A stretch of DNA of 64,000 bases from Nectonema munidae (Eukaryota; Nematomorpha; Nectonematoida; Nectonematidae): NCBI GenBank assembly GCA_030549495.1, contig JAUIRK010000916.1:967001-1031000 (forward strand), read 5' to 3'. The first letter of the stretch is position 1; each line of letters begins with the position of its first letter. Both the position numbers and the translations under genes were made by a program. The notes beneath the pieces are model-generated. The model saw nothing but the letters and a program-made list of their open reading frames with translations, had not been told where the DNA came from and did not search any database. This document shows, one piece after another, positions 44,438 through 55,619 of the stretch.

Positions 44438-46054
44438 TCATTGACTATCATCTTTAATCGATAGGACATTAATCTGAGCATATCCAATCAACTGCTCTTC
44501 GTTAGGAGATTCATTATACGTTTTCAAAGGAAAAACTATGTTCGGCATCAAAGATATATCTTTCCTGTTTGACAACTTGACTACAATTTGACGCAAAGCC
44601 GAAGTAATACAAGTTATATCAGGCTCTTTTATCAATTGAGCGGATAGCAATTCATTAGCAATGCCATCAGGAGTATCAGTGAAAAGGCAGTAGTCAAACT
44701 TGATATCATTAAGTTCGTCGGAAGTGTTACGCGTTCTCAACACCATCAAAAAGTTGGCGTTTGGAGACACGGCGTCCAAAGTGTTGGTATCTGTTTCACT
44801 ATCAAGAGAGGTTGGTGGTTGAGCAGACAACTTGATGCAATTGTTCGACGTAAAGCTAGCTTTCGCAGAAGAGACGTCGTGGGAATCAGCATCACTCCAG
44901 TTTTCATTGGCATTAAAATCGACATCTATGACCGACGTCTTGTCTTGTTTACGCCGCTTCTCAATCATTTCCTTGATTTGTTCGAGAGTTAACGTTTCCT
45001 TTCTCTTCTTCTCGCTGTCTTCCGCGCTACCGCCATTTTTGATTGAATCGTCATCATCTGACCAACTCCACTCCCCAGTACTATTTCGATGCAATCTACC
45101 TTTAGAGCCGTACTTAGGTTCTTTAATTTCCATTAACTTCGAAGCAGTTCTGAATTTATTGCAGACGATGGTATTGTAAATATGTTTTTTGTCTTTAGCC
45201 TTTTTGAAAAAGGAGTGCTTCAGTAGTTCACTAGCGGTAGGTCTTTTTTCAGGCTCTCGGCATAAGCACTCTGCAATCATTTTGCGAAAAACCTTGGAAT
45301 AGTCTTTATACCGATTTCTATCATCGGAAGCGGAGTCTAGATTAGGAGGATCATTAGATAAGGTTAGCATCAATACTTTCATCGGTGGAAACTTGTAGTA
45401 GGGCGCAGTTCCCGTTGCAAGTTCAATAGCCAATATCCCAAAGCTCCATATATCGGCTTTATAGTTATATCCTTTTTGCTCTATCACTTCAGGCGCCATC
45501 CAACAAGGAGTGCCGACAAAGGTATGCCTGATCTCAGTTCTATTCAAATTGCCGCCAGTATTGATCCATGAACTAACGCCGAAATCCGCTATTAAAATTT
45601 CTCCACCCTCTCCTATGAGAATATTGCCAGCCTTTATGTCGCGGTGAATGTGGCCAATATTATGGAAGTAGTCGAGCCCCTTGAGAACTTCTTTCAAAAT
45701 CGTTGCTATCATAACTTCGTCAAAAACTCCATGTTCGCAATCTCTACTCTTCATTAGTATCTTGATTTCTTCGAGCAAAGAACCCCCCTTCAGAAGCTGG
45801 AGAATGAGCCATAGTTCTTCTTTCACTACAAACGACGTGTAATACTTCACAACATTTTCATGCTGACACTGCCCCATTATTTGAATCTCTTTGAGCAACT
45901 CTTCCATCGTGATGCTATACTTTTCCAAATTTATTTTTTTAATGGCACACTTTTCTTCATTCTTTCGACAAATGGCTTCATAAACGACAGACGTTCCTCC
46001 ATATCCTATAATCTCGCCAAGTTCATAATCTTCGCTCGAGTTGGACCAAGACAT
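44438..46054 (-). CDS. OXSR1: OSR1/SPAK-family serine/threonine kinase
   Basis: Germinal-centre-kinase VI protein activated by WNK kinases; it phosphorylates cation-chloride cotransporters and controls cell volume and ion balance (Drosophila Fray). 538 residues, start MSWSNSSEDYELGEIIG. Kinase domain about 10-285: glycine loop GYGGTSVV (17-24), ATP lysine Lys39 in CAIKKINLE, HRDIKAGN with catalytic Asp139, DFG 157-159, and the WNK-target threonine Thr178 in HTFVGTPCWMAPEV. An S-motif follows, GRLHRNSTGEWSWSDDDD, with Ser332 in the place of human Ser325. The C-terminal CCT/PF2 domain, which binds RFxV motifs, covers about 435-535 (FLMVLRTRNTSDELNDIKFD, QLIGYAQINV). All key residues are present. 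Human OXSR1 has 527 residues; SPAK carries an N-terminal Pro/Ala extension absent here. One uninterrupted exon. Confidence 0.97.
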   Translation of the reverse strand: MSWSNSSEDYELGEIIGYGGTSVVYEAICRKNEEKCAIKKINLEKYSITMEELLKEIQIMGQCQHENVVKYYTSFVVKEELWLILQLLKGGSLLEEIKILMKSRDCEHGVFDEVMIATILKEVLKGLDYFHNIGHIHRDIKAGNILIGEGGEILIADFGVSSWINTGGNLNRTEIRHTFVGTPCWMAPEVIEQKGYNYKADIWSFGILAIELATGTAPYYKFPPMKVLMLTLSNDPPNLDSASDDRNRYKDYSKVFRKMIAECLCREPEKRPTASELLKHSFFKKAKDKKHIYNTIVCNKFRTASKLMEIKEPKYGSKGRLHRNSTGEWSWSDDDDSIKNGGSAEDSEKKRKETLTLEQIKEMIEKRRKQDKTSVIDVDFNANENWSDADSHDVSSAKASFTSNNCIKLSAQPPTSLDSETDTNTLDAVSPNANFLMVLRTRNTSDELNDIKFDYCLFTDTPDGIANELLSAQLIKEPDITCITSALRQIVVKLSNRKDISLMPNIVFPLKTYNESPNEEQLIGYAQINVLSIKDDSQ

Positions 46055-47491
46055 CTCCTCTATTTGTTAGGCACCCTTGTAGATATTGAGTATAAGGATT
46101 AATTTTCAAGAAAAAGTACTAAAGTATCAAAAGAGAATGAATAAGATTAGCGAAAATTTATATATAAAAACAAAATTATTCATTAAAATAAAAATTCAGA
46201 ATTAAGTGCTCTGCAGCTAAAACGTCATCACATAGAAAGAACGCAACGCAAATGTTTATAGCTAGATCACAGTATAGCTTTTATAAGAACAAACAAACTA
46301 CTATAATCATATGTATAAAGACATATGGATAAAAGATTCCAGAGAACAAAACAATATCGAGTCGTACTGTATTAGAGAAACGATGTCTGAAAGAATAGTT
46401 ACGATATTTTGGGAAAATGGTAGACACTGTCTCTACTGACACTGCAATAGGAAATCACTTTTGATTAAACAGCTCTACATCAGGGGCACATATCTTGAGG
46501 GAAGGACGAGGGCATTTGAATTATTTTCTGCACCTACGTGGTATTTTGATACAAGTGTACCATTAAATCAATTGAGTTTTGCGCAAAGAGTATGGTTGAT
46601 TTGAAATACCATTGATAAAATTATAGTAAACAGGTGATCTAGACCAGATACTTATTAAGGATCGGTCAGTTTTAATTCCTCTTAAAATTGTATGTAAAAA
46701 ATATATTCATGATGGATTTTACAATAAGACTCGAGAGTTTGAAGGTGGCGAAATATGCACGTATATCATATAATTATAACTAAACAATATTTTAAAACGA
46801 AATGGAATACTTATGAAAACCCAGTATGCTACGTTTTTCCATTATAACAGGGCCGGGAAACAATTTTGAGCTGTGGGGGCATTTAAGTCTAACAAAGGTT
46901 TAGCGGGGCACAATAAATTTCATTCTATGAACATTTAAAAAGTATATCAGTAAATTGCAAATATTCTATAATACGTACACGCTTGAGACTGACATTAATG
47001 TGCTCATTAGAGAGGTGGTGTCCTTATTGAAGAAATGAATGTTTAAAGATTAATAATTCAAACTAAAATATTAATTGTCCTTTTTTGGATATGTTCTAAA
47101 TAAAGAGGTGTTCGCTGGAAGAAGTTTTACTGTATACACACGTCTTATTCAATGATAATTGAATTAGGCAAAAATATCATTTTTTTTAGGTACCAGCAGT
47201 TATTTTGCACCATACTTCTTTTCAAGTTAACTTCACAAAACTTTCATGCTTGAGTTGAAGTTTTAACTTTACGAGAAATACTTTTAAAAAATTAATTCAA
47301 TTTAAGATAAAACGAGAGTCGCATAAAAAGAGATGATGTGTCGCATGTTGCTCATCTCTGTCTTTTATGCACGTCTTCGTTTGCTAGGAACAACTTACTT
47401 CAGTGAATTGGATTGCACAGACAATATCCATGCGTCGCGAGTAAATATTATTTAGAAGCAATCACTCAGACATGGGAAAATAAGGTTCATA
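46055..47491. other. Upstream region of the kinase gene; no other gene
   Basis: Presumed promoter side. CAGGGCCGGGAAACAATTTT at about 46850 and the G-rich stretch after it resemble a hAT-type end, but no partner end is found. Confidence 0.35.
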
Positions 47492-47962
47492 GTCAAAACG
47501 CGAGAAAACACAAAACGCCCGAAACCAAAATATATTATAGATGTTCAACTCAATATTTCTATGTTTTAGCTAGATCTTTTGGTTTTCGGAGATATTAGTT
47601 TTCAGACGTTTTGATTTTTGGACGTTTTAACCTTGCTTAAAAATAGCCCTTATTTTTCACTAAGTAAGATTGTGTGCTTGCTACTCACATCTAAGCATAA
47701 GAATAAGAGAATGAAAATTTTAACTTGTGAGTAAGTTCTAACAAACTTATATAAAAACTTGGAAAAAAAACGTTAAAAAAAGTTTTAAAGAGTAGTCTAG
47801 AAAAACTTTTAATCATATATTAAATTATTAAAAACTATTCACTTTTGAAAATTTCATATTTTCTGATTTATGATTGTATTCTTTCTTGGGAGTTTTGTTT
47901 TTCGGGCGTTTTGGCTCCGAGTGTTTAGGTTTTCGGGTGTTTTGGTTTTGGAGCGTTTTGAC
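47492..47962. repeat. Inverted blocks of short GTCAAAACGC / CGTTTTGACC motifs
   Basis: The left side reads GTCAAAACGC then AAAACGCCCGAAACC. It is answered in inverted form twice: at 47573-47632 (TTTTGGTTTTCGG.. to CGTTTTAACC) and at 47880-47962 (TTTTTCGGGCGTTTTGG.. to GCGTTTTGACC). Each block is itself a string of variants of CGTTTTGG and TTTTCGGG. The structure is like a foldback element with repetitive ends. No clear target duplication was found. Confidence 0.5.
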
Positions 47963-48019
47963 CTGGCACCTAAAAATAATAACATCAATATTCTTTTTTG
48001 TTGAAATATATTGCATACA

Positions 48020-48170
48020 TATTATTAAAACGGTCCATAAACAATTCAGCCTCAAGACACTTAGGACTGTGGACAATTCGTACTCAAGACAATTCAGTCT
48101 CTAATTCAATGTTATTTACACTCTAGAGTCTAGAAGCCGAATTTATTAAAGGCCAAATTCACCTAATCCC
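48020..48170. repeat. Block of CAATTCAGnCTCAAGAC motifs
   Basis: ACAATTCAGCCTCAAGACAC, GACAATTCGTACTCAAGAC, ACAATTCAGTCTC and GCCGAATTTATTAAAGGCC are variants of one 15-20 bp motif repeated in tandem. Related motifs (TTAATTCGACCTCAATAC, GGCCGAGTTATCTTGATGCC) recur at 49310-49360. The two may bound one element of about 1.3 kb. Confidence 0.45.
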
Positions 48171-51100
48171 GTCTGATTGATCATCACCAAGAGAATATTT
48201 TTTAAGCGCTTCATCAAGATGAGAAACATCTCATCATCACCATCTAACCAATCAAAAGTCCTGTTACTATAAAACCTCTTACCTTTTTTTAATCAGATCG
48301 TCTACATTGCTCAGGGGTGTTAAACATGCGATTTAGTTAATTTCTTTTTCTTCTTCACCGTAAATTCCTTTTACAACTTTGATTCAGCTTCATTATTTCG
48401 GGCACCGCTGTTAGAGGTCGCAAATTTCAGACAATACTTTTATCCATAAATATTAGAGAAATTATAAATTTCGATTAATTTTCAATTAAACGAAAATATA
48501 CAATATAAAGTTTAGGTACAGTATAATCGAGCGATACGACCACTTCATAATCACGCCAAATTTTTGTTAACCATTTTTCACTATATAATCTAAAACAAAA
48601 GGTCTTGCTTAGAAGACCATGATTATGATCCAACGATAAACTTGAGTACATTTCAACTTAATTATATCGTTATTACAACTAAAATTGTTGTACTAAAATT
48701 CTTGCTATCAGTGCTATTCTATCACGCAATTTGTGCTAGAATGAAGTTTAAAAGCTTTATATAGTTATTAGTTATTTTCTCTAAGGAATAACAGAATATC
48801 ATTATCGTAACTGTTTCAAATATGATAGAGACGATTAATAATATAAGCAAGATTAAGTTATAATATTAATTTTATAAAATGGAATCTAAAAAAGATCCAT
48901 CAAAAAATAATTTGTAACACTTGCATGAATTTCTTGCTCGAAGTTGAGCATACAATATGGCATATTGTTTCTATTTCTGTGTAAAGATTTTACATGCCGT
49001 AACCATTGAATCCAACACACGTGAAACACTAAAAACTCGTTTTAATTGGAAGGCCAGGATATTTCAAAAATCTAGAAGTGAAATAGTTACCGCTCACTTG
49101 GTTTTACGAGAAAATGGCCTGCATGACTTTAAAATTTTTTATGGGGATATCTATTTCTATATTCGCATGAATAAATAAAAACTTAGTTATCCTTTTTTAG
49201 ACAACGATTTTTGCATGTAGATGATCGGGAATTGACAAATGTTAAATTTATTTTTATTCCAACTAGCACCCCACACCCTCTGGATCAAGACATACTCCAA
49301 TGGGAAGCAGGTTAATTCGACCTCAATACAAGTTAGGCCGAGTTATCTTGATGCCGAATTGACATTGAACCCTTAAATGTATCAAGACAAATTATAGAAA
49401 GCTATTGTATGTCACTGGATGATGAAATCTATTTTAAAATGCAAATCAGATAGTGTAACCAAGCTTATTGCGAATTACTAAAAAACATACCTTAACATAC
49501 GATGATGAGGAAGATGTTCTCACATCTCTTGAACAATTAATTGGAGAAACAGCAGAAAAGTTTAAAGTGGAAGAATGTCAGCTGAAAAATGCCAGACGTT
49601 AGATAAAAATTCGCACACGATCTTAGAGAAGGTTAAGAAGTAAGAATTTTGCCTTCTCTTTTTGAAACTTTTTACGAAGAAAAACATGTCAAGAGAAGCA
49701 TTCGATATGACAGAGTGCGATAAAAATTACGGTTTGGACCATGTGCTAAAGCTGAAACATTCTTACAGGGAAATATAGGCTATAGTCAGTATAAGAAAAA
49801 ACAAACCAACATAGATTCATTTTTTCATAAGAAATAATTATGTAATATAATTTGATCATTATGAATGTTGTTATCAATTTCAAGGATAGCAAATTTTGTC
49901 GATACAATTCCTATTCTTGTAAAATCACGTTTCTTACTATTTCCGATTAAATCACTAGTTGAAATACTGTTTCTATAATATAAAATAATAAAAATAAGGG
50001 ATAAGATGATATAGATAAAGAAACAACACAATGTTACATATCGTTTTTTGACTTATAACAACAATTAAGTATTTCTACAGCTTTACTAATTTGTTGAATA
50101 GTATTATTTAGTATTTTTTATTGGAGAAAGAACAATTGCTTCATTTGTGTCGAACTATGAGAAAGAAATAGTGGATTCGAACCAAAGAAAATGTATATTA
50201 TCACAGCTAGGCATCTAAACAACCGTTCTTACGCTCACTACTAAACATGTAAATTTGGATATTATGTTGAAAACGACGGGCTATAAAAATTAAAAAACTC
50301 TATTTTGTCATACAAAAACATTGAGTAAATATGAAAAAGACATTTATTTTATTTTGATATAGAATTTATATACGAAATGCATGTAATGCAGATAACTTAA
50401 TGAGTAATGCTAATTCGATGTTACAGTGAAGAAAAAAGTGCATTGTCATTCATGCATTACGCGTTACAAAGATATTCACAGAATCATTTCTTACCTAACA
50501 ATGATCTTCTACTTGAATCTTTAATCAACACGCATGATAAAGTAATTGCATTTCAATTTTTCATCATCAAGTTGAAAATTCAAATTACACCCATCAAAAA
50601 TGAATGTGATAAATAAGAAATCAAATTAGAATAAAGGTATGATGCAAAGAGCATAAACTTTTGTATCTTATTATGTGCTATTTTACAATAAAATTTTTTG
50701 AAAAACTAAATATTTTCTCATCCACACAATATAGCAAAACATTTATATACAAATTCTACGCTTGGAGGCTTAATTTAGAATTTTTGAAACCTTTAGTATA
50801 AACATTTCAGTACAGGGTGACTATCACTAATATGGAAATGAGTAATCCGGCACTGATTTTGTTTCGAAAAACTTCATAATTTTTTAGAAAAAAAGGTTAT
50901 AAAAAGTAGTAGAGAAAAGTTTAATCTAAGAATTTTATAATTAGTCTGTAAGTTTGGTATACTTTAATCTAATGCATAGCTAATCCGGCAAAACGGTTGC
51001 TTTTTTGGCAAGGTAAACTGAAATCCATATAATAAAAGTTTCTACATCAATCATATTATCCAAAAAGCATAGTAGCCATTACTGTTTTTCTCTTGGATAT

Positions 51101-51349
51101 GTACGAAGGCACACGCTGATCTAAAGAGTCTACTTCTCCTTTAGTGTGTTCCAATACAAAATAATTGCTGGTTTTTTAACCGTTTACCAAAATATCTACA
51201 TCGATTTTTCTTTGGTATATAAGAAAGTTAAGTTAAGTTATTTTGAAAATGAAAAAGTGAACTTTCTACTTCTCTATATTTTGATTGGAGAGGAGTATAA
51301 AAGCTTAATTCTTTTTTACAGTAGAAACCAAAGTAAAGCGATTTTATAA
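48171..51349. other. AT-rich stretch with no recognised gene
   Basis: A 73-codon frame at 48957-49178 lies between the two motif blocks (48020-48170 and 49310-49360) but matches nothing I know. At 49480-49840 a tail NIDSFFHKK vaguely recalls the end of Tigger-type transposases; this is too weak to annotate. Frames at 50407 and 51146 look like chance. Confidence 0.35.
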
Positions 51350-51352
51350 TGG

Positions 51353-52046
51353 TGGGGAAGCAAAATTTATAAAATGATTTAAAAAATAAAAAACGTTTAT
51401 TTTGCAAAAAAAAGTCATGTCACATAAAATAATTTTTAACACACATTTTAGGTTTTATTAAGAAATATTCCATTCAATATGGCGGCCATTATTGTCAATG
51501 ACTAATTTTACACGCCTCCTGAAAGAACTACAACTTTTATTTATCGAGTGCTCAGACATGTTGTTCAACTCTTCAGTGAAGACTTGTTTATGACGATTAA
51601 CACTTGAATGTGAGGTTTTGTTAGCCGAGTGTTACAAATCGCCCCATACAGCATAGTCTAAAGGATTTAACCCTGGACTGGATGAAGGCCAGAAGTTAGG
51701 GGGCTAAAAATCAAAAAAAAATCTTTGCAGAAATTTTGAACTTTTTTTGCTGCATCTCATATCATTTGCTGCTTTCATATCATCGATCAAATTTTATAGT
51801 TCTCACATATTTAAACCGTAAATCAATATAAAAGCAGTTCTGATAGTCTTAGGATGAATTTTCATAATGCTCGATATTATTTTTATATAGGTTGTTGGAT
51901 CTTCTGAATTTTAAATTTAATTGAATAAAAAAATGCATGATTCCGTTTTTTATTGTTTGAAGTAACAAACATTTTATTTAAATAAAACTCCCTGTAATTT
52001 CAATAAACACAGATTTAATTATATTACAAGTTTTGCTTCCCCACCC
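51353..52046 (-). mobile_element. mariner-type element, internally deleted
   Basis: Left GGTGGGGAAGCAAAA and right TTTTGCTTCCCCACC are perfect 15-bp inverted ends, with TA-containing flanks (TATAAT / CCTATA). On the minus strand the end of a transposase reads WPSSSPGLNPLDYAVWGDL (third catalytic Asp), NKTSHSSVNRHKQVFTEELN, NMSEHSINKSCSSFRRRVKL and VIDNNGRHIEW before TAA. Near the other end KIHPKTIRTAF fits the N-terminal HTH part. The DDE core between is missing, so this is a deletion derivative of about 694 bp from a full-length parent of about 1.3 kb. A TAA interrupts the frame after WGDL. Confidence 0.87.
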
Positions 52047-52116
52047 TATAATATGTAGACTAAATTTATATTTGTGAAATAGCTGCCGACTGTAACATTT
52101 CTCCAACTTTGATTAA

Positions 52117-52235
52117 CCCGTTAAGGACCAGAATAGACAGACGATATCTAATGTAAAGCAGAAGATTTGTATTAAAGAGCTTTGATAAACGCAGACGATT
52201 TTATTTTTGTAAAGTCGACTCTGTGCGTTAACGGG
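52117..52235. mobile_element. 119-bp TTAA-flanked MITE (piggyBac-type)
   Basis: Starts CCCGTTAAGGACC after TTAA (52113-52116) and ends GCGTTAACGGG before TTAA (52236-52239). The inverted ends of about eight bases with exact TTAA target sites are the piggyBac hallmark (Kolobok also uses TTAA). No coding capacity. A similar left end is seen at 14939. Confidence 0.7.
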
Positions 52236-52239
52236 TTAA

Positions 52240-53890
52240 AGATATGCATTATAAAAAAATAATTTATTTTTTTAAAACAATAAGAATTGTACGGACCCGA
52301 TAGAAAGACTAGTTTTTCCATTTAATGAAAAAAAATATTTCTTTAATTGTTTTCAAAGAAATGTTATTTTATAATTAAAAATCTAAATTAAGGCATTTTA
52401 GTTTTTTAAACTTCAATAATATACAATTAGAAAAATTATACTTTATTTTTCAATCAATGCGCTTTTTAGGCCCAGTTTTATCGAATGATGGTTAAATGGA
52501 TTAATTATTTCAATGGTTAGTTGAAATAAGATTATACTAACTCTAGTTTATAAATAGTTGAATTTCTCTCAATACTATCTTTTGGATAATCTAAGAGTTC
52601 TTGTTTGTAGGGCTTAAAGGCTTTTAATAAATACTAAATAAAACTTTTTGAGTGAAACTCTACGGCTGTATTTCCAATTTTAAATTGAATCAAGGCTCTT
52701 AAAAATAGTATGTTTTCAATTAACATTCTTTTAAAAATGTTAAATATGTATTTATAATTAGCCTTATTTTATTCTGGACGGATTATAGAATTTAATTCTA
52801 AATAATATTGGTTTTATCAAAAAAAAATTTTGAAAAATATTGTAAAATATAAAAAAATTTCACAAAAACTAGCTACAAAGGACTATATTAACTTTGATTT
52901 ATAAAAAACTTGAACAAGAAAATAGCAAACGTTTTTTTTCTGATATAGATTTATATTCGATCAAAATTATAGGCCTAATTAAAAAAATATTCAAAAATGT
53001 AAATTTTACAATTCAATATCAAAATAAAATAAATTAAAAAAGTTTTAAAAAAAAATTACAAAAATTATAAGAAAAAAATACTAAAAGAGCAATATTAAGT
53101 TTTTTTCAAATACATGTTAGAAAATAATGGATTAAAAAGGATAAAAAAAAATAAAATAAAATATTTTAAAATTCTTTTAAAAGAATTATTACAATTTTCA
53201 AACAAAGAGATCATGGATTCATTATTATGATCTTAGCAGATTTATTATCTATTAATCGTTACATAATTTGTATTCATAAAAATAGGCTATATTTCCAATA
53301 TTTATAACAAATATAAAAAATTGTAAAAACTGGACACTTTATAGCTGATTTTCCTGAATAGTTTCGGAGTATAAACTCCTTTTTCAAAGCAAATATATAA
53401 ATTATAAATGATAAAATAGTAAAAATGAGATGTAACGGGAATGAATATGTTGGGGATAAACAATCTTTGTGTTAAGGAGATGATGATTTTGAGGTTAAGC
53501 AATCTTTGCGTTAATGAGATACTAACTTAATAAGGCAATACATACATACAAATTAAGAGCAATATAAGAAAGAAGGAAGTGTATAGTACCATAAGATTAT
53601 TATATAACACACCCGCGTAATAAGAAAACGCACATTAACTAGGTGATATACAAGCACAAGTGGAATCACAACGATGGGGTTATCTAGTTTAAAAAATTTT
53701 TAAAGTGCATCCTTTTCAAGTTAGGTCTTTGTAACAGCGATATCAAAATTATTGTTTTTAATGTATCTTTTAACCTTAAATTGAATATTTTCATTATAAA
53801 AAGGAATAATCAGTTTCTTTTTATAAGATTTATTATCACGACTCAATTTTTTATTGAATGTTAATGGCCAAGAATTTTTTTCCATATTTT
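52240..53890. other. Very AT-rich stretch, nothing recognised
   Basis: Mostly A/T homopolymer-rich sequence with chance frames only. Confidence 0.45.
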
Positions 53891-54335
53891 GCGGTAGGAC
53901 TTTTTACCCAAATACACACAAGTATGTCCTTTATTTACAAATAAGAACTGGAAATTAAAAATAATATTAGATAAATGTTTAAAATAAAAAGATATACATA
54001 TATATATAGATATATATATTCTCATATATATGAGAATCTAATAACTGCCATTTTAGCTATTGATTTTCATCTCAATATTTCAATTTATTTGTTTTTTTGA
54101 TTCACTTTCTTATGTACTTTTTTTTTGTTTTTAACAATAAATTTTTTTTCCTCTCTATACAGATATTTAAGTATGAACGAGGGCTGGCAATAGAGCGGTA
54201 GGACTTTTTACCCAAATATACAGAAGTAAATTTTTTTACAAATTAGGACTTGAAATTAAAAATATATTAGAGAAATGCTTAAAATAAAAAGATACACAAA
54301 TATTTAAGTATGAATGAGGACTGACAATAGAGTAT
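53891..54335. repeat. Direct repeats upstream of LINE copy 2
   Basis: GCGGTAGGACTTTTTACCCA with about 100 following bases occurs at 53891-54002 and again at 54196-54298. A second pair, ATATTTAAGTATGAACGAGG (54165-54197) and its near copy (54299-54332), overlaps the first. A perfect 20-bp palindrome, ATTCTCATATATATGAGAAT, lies at 54018-54037. They may be monomers of the LINE 5' UTR, as the LINE starts about 340 bp downstream, or an unrelated repeat. GACTTTTTACTCAAATACAG at 15147 is a single related copy. Confidence 0.6.
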
Positions 54336-54676
54336 TGTTATATATTTTTATGTCTCCCAATATCTTGCCAGACTACATATATTAGTCAATTTTTTTTTCC
54401 TTTAATAAAAAAATGGTGCTGTGTATTTCTCTCAAAGATCTCATACCCATAAATGATTACAAATCCTCACTTTTTCCTCATTGTTCTTTCTCCTAAAGTC
54501 TACTTTCTCTGTCGCAAGCCTCTTTTTATTATCATTTTAATTATAATTATTATTTTTATTTTTTTTAAATAACTTTTAACTGCACTCTATATTATTTCCC
54601 CACCCCACATATTTACATTTCCACCACTTAATCGCTTATTAACCTCCACAACAACCAGTCTCACATCATTCCATTC

Positions 54677-55619
54677 ATGTCTTCTCAAACAAAACGCCCA
54701 AGGAACGATTCCCCTACAACCACCACATCTTCTCAAATCATCTCCGAACTCTTCGACCAATTTATTTCCAAGACCACACTCCCCGCTGAACACATCATAA
54801 ACTTTCACATATTAAAATCTGATGTTATACTCACACATTCAAACAAGATTGAATGTCTCACGAATTCAAATCGCTCACCCTACACCTTCTAAAACGTACT
54901 CTCAAGCCTCCACTAACAGCACTCAACCCTCTCTCACATAACCTAATCCAACAGCGAGCGCACCACTTACATTACACACAATCCCTAAACCTAAGACCCA
55001 ATCCAGATCTATCAATTATGCTCATACCACTAGATCCACCCGAAAGTAGAACCGATAAAGCTAACTTCAAAAAAAACATAATAAAAAATATGGAAACCCA
55101 CAAACATCCTATAAACATTAAAAACACGCGCAGCTCATCTTCAGGAACCCTCCTATTTCAATTCGAAAACAATACACAAAAAGAAATGGCTATAAAATCA
55201 CTAGCGAACAATGGCATCACCGCACACGACATCCCACCTAGTATTCCACGTCTAGTCCTTTCGGGCATCCCCATTGACATCGCTATTGAAAATATCGCTA
55301 CCCAATTTCTACATGAGAAAAGCAACTTTGCGAAAATCCTAAAATCATTCTAAACCGCACAATTCTTCAGTCCAAAATCTTCAAATCACGTCTTACACAA
55401 TGCGACAACTGTAAATCCTCATCTCCACACTGCAACCACTGCGGCAACAGGGGTCACTCAATCTCCACATGCATTTTCAATAAAGATCCCTTTAAAATAT
55501 CATGCTCAAACTGCCATCAGAATCATCCCTCCACATCTGATATATGCCCTTTTCGCATTCAACACCTTAAAAACCTCAACGAGGCACACGCAAATACCAT
55601 CAAAAACTACATATGCTAA
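54677..55619 (+). pseudogene. ORF1 (zinc-knuckle protein) of LINE copy 2
   Basis: Starts MSSQTKRPRNDSPTTTTSS at ATG 54677, a basic low-complexity N-terminus. After a frameshift near 54890 a 166-codon frame runs to 55353 and includes IPRLVLSGIPIDIAIENI, matching the IIIHGIPSDTPLTQI block of copy 1. In a further frame zinc knuckles follow: CNHCGNRGHSISTC and CSNCHQNHPSTSDIC. ORF1 ends at TAA 55617-55619, overlapping the ORF2 ATG (55613-55615) within ATGCTAA. Confidence 0.8.

Noticed and set aside
44832-46102. Plus-strand frames opposite the OSR1/SPAK-like kinase
   Set aside because: They are antisense shadows of a fully conserved kinase.
49480-49840. Possible Tigger-type transposase tail (NIDSFFHKK)
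   Set aside because: Only a few residues at the end look right; the preceding frames give no HTH or DDE block.
50150-50190. tRNA-like B-box reading (GGATTCGAACC)
   Set aside because: No acceptor or anticodon stem can be drawn around it.
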